A stretch of DNA of 5,130 nt, taken from assembly GCA_948439925.1 (NCBI GenBank), contig CAOJNR010000068.1, forward strand, positions 1 through 5,130. Direction: 5' to 3'. The stretch comes from an uncultured Clostridia bacterium. GTDB lineage: Bacteria > Bacillota > Clostridia > Christensenellales > UBA1242. Positions within the stretch are counted from its first letter, which is position 1. Every line of letters begins with the position of its first letter. The notes below the pieces were generated by a model that had not been told where the DNA came from, did not search any database, and saw only the letters and a program-made list of their open reading frames with translations. A program made the translations under genes and the position numbers. Of this stretch, positions 1 to 5,014 are shown one piece after another.

Positions 1-209
1 AAGAAGAACTTGACGAAATCTCTGCCACAAAGGTTTCGCTTGTTGAAGATGCTTTGTTTAAAAATTCGATTGCAATAAGCGCACAAGACCTTCTTGATTA
101 CGCGAAAATTATGCAAAAGCAGGGCAAGGGGATAAGTGCTAAGAGCGTTGTTCCAGTATATTTAAGAAAGAGTCAAGCAGAGGCAAGTTTAGAGGCAAAA
201 AAAAGTTAA
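1..209 (+). CDS. tsaB: TsaB C-terminus (tRNA t6A biosynthesis), 5'-truncated by window edge
   Basis: The first complete codon is at base 3 and the frame runs 68 codons to a TAA at 207-209; the start lies outside the window. The tail reads ...SAQDLLDYAKIMQKQGKG... and then VVPVYLRKSQAEAS. A 'P-x-YLR-x-x-x-AE' block just before the stop is characteristic of the C-terminus of TsaB. TsaB is the inactive ASKHA-fold partner of TsaD in the cytoplasmic complex that adds threonylcarbamoyl to A37 of ANN-decoding tRNAs. TsaB is usually about 220-240 residues, so roughly the last third is present. In many Bacillota tsaB sits beside tsaE, rimI or tsaD; here the next gene is unrelated and has its own promoter, and no clear terminator hairpin follows the stop. 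The identification rests on the short C-terminal signature and general appearance only, because the N-terminal ASKHA motifs are not visible. Confidence 0.72.
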   Translation, partial: EELDEISATKVSLVEDALFKNSIAISAQDLLDYAKIMQKQGKGISAKSVVPVYLRKSQAEASLEAKKS

Positions 210-237
210 AAAAATGTTAAAAATCTTTAAAAATCAT

Positions 238-266
238 TAGACATTTACTCGCGTTATATGTATAAT
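238..266 (+). promoter_or_regulatory. Sigma-A-type promoter of the zinc-ribbon gene
   Basis: The -35 box TAGACA (238-243) and a perfect -10 box TATAAT (261-266) are separated by the optimal 17 bp. Transcription would start near base 273, giving a leader of about 23 nt that contains the ribosome binding site at 284-290. It lies in the A/T-rich gap after tsaB, so the downstream gene is probably expressed independently of, or in addition to, read-through from tsaB. Confidence 0.8.
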
Positions 267-283
267 GAGTTTGAATTAAATTG

Positions 284-290
284 AAGGAGA
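284..290 (+). promoter_or_regulatory. Ribosome binding site that fixes the start at ATG 296
   Basis: AAGGAGA lies 5 nt before ATG 296. An in-frame TTG at 281 would extend the protein by five residues, but it overlaps this Shine-Dalgarno sequence and has none of its own. The ATG at 296 is therefore the start. Confidence 0.85.
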
Positions 291-295
291 ACAAT

Positions 296-817
296 ATGAA
301 AAAACCTGTTTATATCAGATGCCCAAGATGTGAACTTAACTACATCCAAAAGAAAGATAAACTTTGTTCAGTTTGCAAAGCTGAACTTGAAGCAAAGAAT
401 GATTATATCGATGATATAGATTTGGAACTTTGCCCAATTTGCAGAACAAACTATATTCAGCCAGATGAAATCATGTGTGCAAACTGTCTTAAAGAGCACC
501 AAAACGAAGATGGTGAGCTTACTGGTGACTGGGAAGATTATCTCACTCGTGAAGATGACGAGGATATCGTGACTATGGATGATGAAACAGGCGAAATGGC
601 GTCTGTGACAGATATCACAAAGTCATCTCTTCTTGACGACGATGACGATATTGCACCAGATATCGACTTTGACGATGAGGACGGAGTTGCTTTTGACGAC
701 GAGGAGTTCGAGGAAGAAGAGGAAGAGTTTGATGACGATGACGACTTTGACGATGACGATCTTGACCTTGATGACGAAGACGACGATGATGACGACTTTG
801 GCGATGATGATGAATGA
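296..817 (+). CDS. Tandem zinc-ribbon protein with hyperacidic C-terminal tail, function unknown
   Basis: The product is 173 residues. Residues 9-27 and 46-64 form two C-x2-C-x11-C-x2-C modules (Cys 9/12/24/27 and 46/49/61/64) with identical spacing and a shared N-Y-I-Q after the second Cys. This indicates an internal duplication, with each unit able to bind one structural zinc. A mixed acidic linker follows (about 65-113). Residues 114-173 are then almost entirely Asp and Glu, broken at fairly regular steps by Phe, Leu or Ile (for example F125, F133, F138, F145, F151, F168). There is no signal peptide or membrane segment, so it should be cytoplasmic. Zinc ribbons of this kind usually contact nucleic acid or protein, and acidic tails can mimic nucleic acid or dock on basic proteins, as in the RNA polymerase delta subunit. 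That comparison is analogy only; I do not recognise the family. The gene has its own promoter and strong ribosome binding site, and probably ends at the 947-977 terminator. Confidence 0.85.
   Translation: MKKPVYIRCPRCELNYIQKKDKLCSVCKAELEAKNDYIDDIDLELCPICRTNYIQPDEIMCANCLKEHQNEDGELTGDWEDYLTREDDEDIVTMDDETGEMASVTDITKSSLLDDDDDIAPDIDFDDEDGVAFDDEEFEEEEEEFDDDDDFDDDDLDLDDEDDDDDDFGDDDE
320..487 (+). repeat. Internal duplication encoding two equal zinc-knuckle units
   Basis: Bases 320-376 and 431-487 each encode a C-x2-C-x11-C-x2-C unit of 19 residues. Both begin Cys-Pro-x-Cys and both have Asn-Tyr-Ile-Gln at the same place. The similarity is clear in protein and only partial in DNA, so the duplication is old and held by selection rather than recent. 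Confidence 0.7.
635..814 (+). repeat. GAY/GAR triplet-rich low-complexity tract (acidic tail)
   Basis: The tract is built mainly of GAC, GAT, GAG and GAA codons and encodes the Asp/Glu tail of the zinc-ribbon protein. GAC and GAT are mixed irregularly, so it is not a pure microsatellite. Even so, runs such as those at 729-760 and 775-813 are repetitive enough for length to vary by slippage in whole codons without breaking the frame. Apparent open frames on either strand across this tract are by-products of its composition. Confidence 0.75.
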
Positions 818-832
818 TGAGTCGTTGCCTCC

Positions 833-921
833 TACTAGGGAGTGCAGTATAACAGCCACATTCAATTCTTTTTGAAGTGTTGCATCTTTCTAAAAAAGAC
901 GCAGAGAAATTGTGCCTAGTA
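833..921 (+). ncRNA. Candidate structured 3' UTR element or small RNA, family not recognised
   Basis: This segment lies between the zinc-ribbon stop codon and the terminator and can fold into a compact branched structure. A 7-bp closing helix pairs TACTAGG (833-839) with CCTAGTA (915-921). Hairpin A (858-880) pairs TTCAA with TTGAA plus ACA with TGT, with one bulged G at 877. Hairpin B (881-903) pairs TGC/GCA and TCTTT/AAAGA with one A-C mismatch. Hairpins A and B abut directly and could stack. An alternative helix, CTCC (829-832) with GGAG (839-842), competes with the closing helix. No separate promoter is visible, so it would most likely be part of, or processed from, the zinc-ribbon mRNA. 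It does not match the tRNA, 5S, SRP, tmRNA or 6S features I know. The pairing was found by eye, and chance folding in 90 nt cannot be excluded. Confidence 0.38.
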
Positions 922-946
922 AATCACGTTATAAAATTTAAAAAAT

Positions 947-977
947 AAAAAATCCACGGAATTTCCGTGGATTTTTT
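947..977. terminator. Bidirectional intrinsic terminator between convergent genes
   Basis: An 8-bp G/C-rich stem pairs TCCACGGA (953-960) with TCCGTGGA (964-971) around a tight loop. A/T pairs extend it to 14 bp (A947-A952 with T972-T977). On the + strand it ends in a run of eight T (972-979), which suits the zinc-ribbon transcript. On the - strand the A-rich left flank (roughly 938-952) becomes a T-rich tail, so it can also end the surface-protein transcript, whose stop lies about 30 bp away. Confidence 0.9.
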
Positions 978-1005
978 TTAATGTTTATTAAAACTAATTA
1001 AAGCT

Positions 1006-4000
1006 TTATTTTTTATTCGATTCCTTTCTCAACTCTTTTTGGCGTCTAATTTCGTCGTCACTGATACGTTTTTCAATGTCCATAAGGTGATCAGGTGATT
1101 GTGCAGAGTCAATCTGTTCATTCAAAATTTCAATCTTTTGTTGGATTCTTGAAATCTTGCTTGCATAAGCTTTAAATTCGCGTTCGGCATCCTTTGAAAT
1201 CTTGCCTTTGCTGTTCAGTCTTGCTTCTTTAACTGCTTCCTTATGCGCCTGCTCAGCTTCTTCTTTTTGATTCAAGAGATTTTGTTTTGTTTCTTTGAGT
1301 GAAGCAACTTCTTCATCTCTCATCTGTTGAGCTTGTTTGAGTATCATATCGTGGTCAACACTGATACGTCTGTTATAACTTTCCTCGCGAATCTTTTCAG
1401 TCTTTGTGATTTTGATTTTTCTAAGTCCAAAACCAACGAGCGCGATTATAATTGTGATAGCAAAGATAATTGAAGGAATAAGAAGCCACATTGAATTGTC
1501 TGTCTGTGATGGAGTTTCTTGATTGCTGTCATCACCATTGTTGTCATCGTCACTGGCATCAATTTCAGTTGTTGTGAATATTGTTTTGTTATAATTCTCT
1601 GAGTCTTTTGCGCGAGTATATTCATCTTCGCTTGAAGAAGTGAAATTGATATGAGTGAGGAGAGCACTTCCTGTTGTGTTCTCGCAGTCGCTTACAAGTG
1701 AGAATTTAAGGTTAGGTGTTTTTGCAGTGTCTGCTTTAAAAATAATAGTGTAAGTTGTGAACTCTTCATCAGAGATAAGGTTTTCAATCAATTCGAAATC
1801 GCTGAGTCCAATGCTTACGCCTGAATTGCAGTCGTGATCATCAGTTTTCTTAACTTCACTTCTGAGAATTGTTCGAAGGTCGAATGTGAGTTTGTAGTAA
1901 TTGTCAGCCTCTGTTGAAAGAGGATATTTTGAGGTGAGTGTTGCCTTGCTTGGCAGTCTTGACCTGATCGCAAGGATATTTGAATCTTTGATTTCAACGC
2001 CATAAGCTTCACTATATTCATTGTCTTCACCTTTCATAATTCCGCCACTAGCGCTTGTGTTTGTGGTTGGGATATAGGTTTCGTCAATAGAGAATGTGTA
2101 AGCGTTTGAAGCTGTTATAGTTCCGCTGATAGAGTTTGTTGGGTCAAGGTTCATAAAGTAATCAGTCAAGTCAACTTTATGATCAGTGTTTTCAAAAACG
2201 CTTTCAGAAATGTCAGCCTGAACTTCAAAGTTGTCAATGTAGGCAATTCCTGTCATTCTGTCATCTTCTTCACCGAAATATACAATAACATTAATGTTGT
2301 TTGATGCATTTTCGGCAGTGTGGAAATAGATTGAACTGTTTTTCCAAGATGTTTCGCTTGCAAAACCCTTTTGCTTAAATAAAACTATTCCATTTTCGTC
2401 AACAATTTCAACTGTAAGACTTGCATTTTTATTTTCTGCATTATCAAGGGTTTGAGTGAAGTAGTCAAATGAAAAGCTGTAATATTTGTTCTTTTCAAGA
2501 GTATATGAAGATGATTTCAAATTTTGATAGCTGTTATTATTGTAGAACATGAAAGCATTGTTAGGTGAGTCAATTCCACTTGGATTTCCTGGATAAACCT
2601 GTCCCCAAGTTTTAATGTCGTTATACATTTCATTGAAAGTTGTGCGATTTTTGAGATATACAATTCCAGCTTCCTGCTTTGCAAACTTGTTATCATTTTG
2701 TGTGAGTGTCCAGCCCGATGCTTTGAGCGGATATGTCAAAGATGCTTCTTCATTTTCAGCAAGGTTAAAATAACCATTTGTGAAAGCAGGTGACTCAGCG
2801 ATTGTTGAAAGTTCAAGTTTATTTGAAGCGTTGCTAAATTCTTCATAGTCCACATATGAAAGTGTGATATCGTCAATGAACACACAGCCTTGCGCAAGAG
2901 TTTCTTCACTACCCATAAAGAATTGAAGGTTAACTGATGTGTCATAGAGTTCATGACCTTTCACATAGAAATCAACTTTCTGATAGTTGTTTGTGAAGTT
3001 GTCACTTCCGCTTGCTGTGATAGCACTGCTTGTGCCAGAGGCAAGAGTGTAATCTTCTGATGAAAGAACAGAATGGATTTTGTCGTTTTCTTTAACTTTG
3101 ATATAGAAAGATCCATTTGTCATAGCTGACACTTTAACATAGGCAGAAAACTTATATAAGCCATGAGCTTTGATTTCAATATCCTTTGATTGAACACCAA
3201 AGAATGTGTCTTGTCCAACAGTTGAATACATAACGAGTGCTTTGGTGTTTCCATTTGAAAAGTTGTTGCCAGCATAAGTGTAGCCTGTTGTTTCTTTAAA
3301 TTGTCCTGGCTGAGTTCCTGTTCCAACAGTGAATATGCTTGCGTGTCCGTGAGCAACATTCTTTCCTGTTGCAAGTTTAGTCCAGTTTTCGCCAAGCACG
3401 CTTGAAGAGTTGTTTAAATCTTCAAAATCGAAGTTGTATCCACTCATATCAAGTTCGCTTCCTGTGCTTGTGAGTTCATTTAAAAGGAATTTTGCGTTCT
3501 TTTCAATTTTAACGCCATTCACAAAGTCGCTTGTTGATTGAAGTTCATCAATGTTTTTGTAGAAATAGTTTTGTGAAAATTGTTCAAGCACAACATTATC
3601 ATAGAAAACAGCACCGCCAAGTGAAGATGAGGACTTGCTTCCAAGATAGAGGTCAAGCGTCACTTCTTGTTCTTCATTTCCAGTAACAAGATAGAAATAA
3701 TAATTCGACCAAGTTTTGTTTTCAATGTTTTCAAATGCAAAACTTACATCCTTGCCGTCGCTGTTTTTCAGACCAGAAATGTAAATTGAGCCTTTAACTG
3801 AACTTGAACCATTAAGTGCGGTGAGTGCTTTGACAGAAAGTTTATAGTATGAGTTTGATTTAAGTTTGATACTGTTTGATCTATAACCTTTCTTAGCAGA
3901 GCCTGAGCCGTCAGCACTATAACGGGAGTTGATCATAAGGATTTTGTTGTCATCTCCGATTGTGCCAGGGTTTTCGGCAAGGCGATAAACATTCTCATGA

Positions 4001-4281
4001 TTATTTGAGTAGTTTTCCTTAACGTCAATAATCATTCCGTTTGCCTTACTTTCCTTTTCGATTATACTCCAACCTTGAAGTTCACCACTGGCATAAGGAT
4101 TTGCTCCATTTGTGAAATTGCCGTTGGTGATATCGATATTTTCAGAGTAGTAGTCACGAAAAGTTTCCTCAGCGTTTGCCCTGTTTGATAAAACTCCAAT
4201 TCCGCCAGCAAGCGAAACAGGAACAAGCAAACTTAAACCGATAGTCATCATTTTTTTGTTTAATTTGAGTTTTTTGCGCAT
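1006..4281 (-). CDS. Large surface protein: signal peptide, four jelly-roll repeats, one TM helix, cytosolic coiled-coil tail
   Basis: The product is 1091 residues, starting at ATG 4279-4281 behind a ribosome binding site at 4285-4291. Residues 1-37 are a signal peptide: basic start, hydrophobic core 13-31, and signal peptidase I site R-A-N-A before E38. Residues about 48-884 hold four divergent jelly-roll domains resembling carbohydrate-binding modules of the CBM4/9 type. Three begin F-x-NG-x-F or a relative and have a G-W or N-W near the front (W71, W300, W524). All four have a central strand like YYKLS or LYKFS (near 145, 375, 600, 795). Three end in the strand Y/I-D-D/N (227-229, 469-471, 682-684); the fourth has lost it (near 873-880). 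An acidic linker (about 905-930) leads to a single membrane helix (931-953) followed by Arg-Lys. Residues 954-1091 are highly charged, rich in Glu, Lys and Gln, and probably coiled coil in the cytosol. There is no LPxTG, SLH domain, lipobox or enzyme domain that I can see. The likely role is binding cell wall, glycan or another surface ligand, with the tail linking to something inside. The ligand is unknown, and the CBM assignment is by fold signature only. Confidence 0.87.
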   Translation of the reverse strand: MRKKLKLNKKMMTIGLSLLVPVSLAGGIGVLSNRANAEETFRDYYSENIDITNGNFTNGANPYASGELQGWSIIEKESKANGMIIDVKENYSNNHENVYRLAENPGTIGDDNKILMINSRYSADGSGSAKKGYRSNSIKLKSNSYYKLSVKALTALNGSSSVKGSIYISGLKNSDGKDVSFAFENIENKTWSNYYFYLVTGNEEQEVTLDLYLGSKSSSSLGGAVFYDNVVLEQFSQNYFYKNIDELQSTSDFVNGVKIEKNAKFLLNELTSTGSELDMSGYNFDFEDLNNSSSVLGENWTKLATGKNVAHGHASIFTVGTGTQPGQFKETTGYTYAGNNFSNGNTKALVMYSTVGQDTFFGVQSKDIEIKAHGLYKFSAYVKVSAMTNGSFYIKVKENDKIHSVLSSEDYTLASGTSSAITASGSDNFTNNYQKVDFYVKGHELYDTSVNLQFFMGSEETLAQGCVFIDDITLSYVDYEEFSNASNKLELSTIAESPAFTNGYFNLAENEEASLTYPLKASGWTLTQNDNKFAKQEAGIVYLKNRTTFNEMYNDIKTWGQVYPGNPSGIDSPNNAFMFYNNNSYQNLKSSSYTLEKNKYYSFSFDYFTQTLDNAENKNASLTVEIVDENGIVLFKQKGFASETSWKNSSIYFHTAENASNNINVIVYFGEEDDRMTGIAYIDNFEVQADISESVFENTDHKVDLTDYFMNLDPTNSISGTITASNAYTFSIDETYIPTTNTSASGGIMKGEDNEYSEAYGVEIKDSNILAIRSRLPSKATLTSKYPLSTEADNYYKLTFDLRTILRSEVKKTDDHDCNSGVSIGLSDFELIENLISDEEFTTYTIIFKADTAKTPNLKFSLVSDCENTTGSALLTHINFTSSSEDEYTRAKDSENYNKTIFTTTEIDASDDDNNGDDSNQETPSQTDNSMWLLIPSIIFAITIIIALVGFGLRKIKITKTEKIREESYNRRISVDHDMILKQAQQMRDEEVASLKETKQNLLNQKEEAEQAHKEAVKEARLNSKGKISKDAEREFKAYASKISRIQQKIEILNEQIDSAQSPDHLMDIEKRISDDEIRRQKELRKESNKK
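1630..4140 (-). repeat. Four tandem jelly-roll (CBM-like) domains within the surface protein
   Basis: The domains span roughly residues 48-236, 281-484, 498-696 and 705-884, about 180-200 residues each. They are aligned by the recurring aromatic strand (YYKLSV, LYKFSAYV, YYSFSF, YYKLTF) and by the closing strand (AVFYDNVVL, CVFIDDITL, IAYIDNFEV), which lies about 80-95 residues later. The repeats are diverged, with no obvious DNA-level identity, which argues for an old duplication. Domain 4 keeps the aromatic strand but ends in ALLTHINF without the aspartate pair, and it holds two of the protein's three cysteines (C818, C866; the other is C466). Its function may differ from the others. Confidence 0.7.
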
Positions 4282-4284
4282 AAG

Positions 4285-4291
4285 CCACCTT
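4285..4291 (-). promoter_or_regulatory. Ribosome binding site of the surface-protein gene
   Basis: AAGGTGG on the - strand lies 3 nt before ATG 4281. The spacing is short but supports this start, which also leaves a complete signal peptide. Confidence 0.7.
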
Positions 4292-4354
4292 AATTTTATT
4301 TTTGCTGTAAAGTTTCATTTGTCTTAAAAATGCCAAAATCCCACTTATAGCAGT

Positions 4355-4377
4355 TTATATACTTAGATAGTATATAA
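4355..4377. promoter_or_regulatory. Candidate operator: perfect 9-bp inverted repeat over the -10 box and start point
   Basis: TTATATACT (4355-4363) and AGTATATAA (4369-4377) are perfect reverse complements separated by 5 bp. The right arm contains the - strand -10 box TATACT (4369-4374), and the predicted transcription start (about 4362) falls in the left arm. A dimeric regulator bound here would block the surface-protein promoter. The site is wholly A/T apart from one C/G pair per arm, so chance is possible in this A/T-rich gap. No regulator gene lies in the window. Confidence 0.5.
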
Positions 4378-4397
4378 TATTTTAATTCAAATATCAA
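4369..4397 (-). promoter_or_regulatory. Sigma-A-type promoter of the surface-protein gene
   Basis: Read on the - strand, the -35 box TTGATA (4392-4397) and -10 box TATACT (4369-4374) are separated by exactly 17 bp. The start point would be near 4362, leaving a leader of about 80 nt before ATG 4281. I see no recognisable riboswitch in that leader. Confidence 0.65.
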
Positions 4398-4433
4398 ATA
4401 ATTTTAGCATTTTTATTTATAATAATTGACAAG

Positions 4434-4916
4434 ATGAAGAATATTAAACCTTCCGTAAGGCAAAATAGTGGCACAAAGGGTGTTTTGAATAAGAATACCG
4501 CTTCCTATGCAACTAAAAAAGGCTTAAAAAGCGGAGAAATAAAAAAAGAAAATGCGATTGATGGCAAAAGAAAATGGTATCTTGTTTTGGCGGGTGCTGT
4601 TATAGGTTTTTTGAATGGCTTTTTTGGTGGCGGTGGCGGAATGGTTTGCGTTCCAATTCTCGAAAAAGTTTTGCATCTTGACAACAAAAAAGCGCATGCA
4701 ACAGCCATAGCCGTCATTTTTCCACTCAGCCTTGTGAGCGCTTTCATCTATGTGATAAATGGCTACATTGAATCACTGCCACTTCTGACAGTTGGGCTTG
4801 GTGTGGTTGCGGGTGGAATTCTTGGCTCGTTTGCACTGAAATTTCTTCCACCGAAAGCGATTAGAATTATCTTTGCGATAATTATGTTTGCAGGCGGAAT
4901 AAAACTTATTCTGTGA
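4434..4916 (+). CDS. Half-size TSUP (TauE/SafE) family membrane transporter subunit
   Basis: The product is 160 residues. Residues 1-47 are a basic, Lys/Asn/Ser-rich extension with no hydrophobic stretch. Residues about 48-160 form four membrane segments (about 48-68, 88-109, 113-137, 142-159). The G-F-x-GGGGGM-x-x-VPIL block at 62-76 is the glycine-rich signature that opens each half of TSUP proteins, and KAHATAIAV (86-94) followed by S-x-x-SAF fits the next conserved helix. Full TSUP transporters have two such halves, about 250 residues and 8 helices, and move sulfite, sulfoacetate or other organosulfur or organic anions; the substrate here cannot be told. This protein is one half, and the next gene starts another, so the two probably pair. 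ATG 4434 has no Shine-Dalgarno sequence, no other in-frame ATG precedes the first helix, and no convincing + strand promoter is visible. The exact start and the extension are therefore less certain than the membrane domain. Confidence 0.83.
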   Translation: MKNIKPSVRQNSGTKGVLNKNTASYATKKGLKSGEIKKENAIDGKRKWYLVLAGAVIGFLNGFFGGGGGMVCVPILEKVLHLDNKKAHATAIAVIFPLSLVSAFIYVINGYIESLPLLTVGLGVVAGGILGSFALKFLPPKAIRIIFAIIMFAGGIKLIL

Positions 4917-5014
4917 TGAGAAAAACATTTTAGTGTAAGGATAATTTAATCAAAAAGTCAAAATCTTACAACTTTTTCGCAAAAATAAGTTAAAAAAGAT
5001 TATTTGGAGGGGAA
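4917..5014 (+). other. 98-bp gap between the two TSUP genes
   Basis: This A/T-rich spacer holds the ribosome binding site of the next gene at its end. A weak A/T inverted pair (AAAAAGT 4953-4959 and ACTTTTT further on) has too little G/C to be a credible terminator. A GATAAT at 4940-4945 has no matching -35 box. Co-transcription of the two genes is the simplest reading. Confidence 0.5.
5006..5012 (+). promoter_or_regulatory. Ribosome binding site that supports a TTG start at 5015
   Basis: GGAGGGG lies 2 nt before TTG 5015. The upstream in-frame stop TAA at 4991-4993 leaves no ATG or GTG before the conserved protein begins, so TTG is the best start despite the close spacing. Confidence 0.65.

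Noticed and set aside
281..295. TTG at 281 as the start of the zinc-ribbon gene, adding five residues
   Set aside because: It overlaps the Shine-Dalgarno sequence AAGGAGA (284-290), which is ideally placed for ATG 296.
623..875. Open frames on both strands across the acidic tract and into the 3' region
   Set aside because: They are by-products of the GAY/GAR repeat composition: the - strand product is a run of Val/Ile and the + strand one a run of Thr/Met/Leu. No start context or domain supports them.
910..935. TTGTGC ... TATAAA as a + strand promoter before the terminator
   Set aside because: The spacing is only 14 bp, and any transcript would immediately meet the terminator at 947-977.
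833..977. Identity of the structured 3' region as 6S RNA or SRP RNA
   Set aside because: It is too short and branched for the single long rod of 6S RNA, and the SRP RNA tetraloop and conserved internal loops are absent.
1446..3395. Several short - strand frames inside the surface-protein gene
   Set aside because: They overlap the 1091-codon gene in another frame on the same strand, with low-complexity products and no ribosome binding sites.
4426..4431. Perfect TTGACA just before the first TSUP ATG, read as a -35 box
   Set aside because: Nothing like a -10 box lies 16-18 bp downstream, and transcription would start inside the gene.
4505..4747. 80-codon - strand open frame inside the first TSUP gene
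   Set aside because: It lies antisense to a clearly recognisable membrane protein, and its Pro run is simply the complement of the glycine-rich GGT/GGC motif.
4917..5014. Frameshift or nonsense break of a single full-length TSUP gene
   Set aside because: The spacer has no coding continuity, and the second gene restarts with the N-terminal helix and its own ribosome binding site, so these are two genes.
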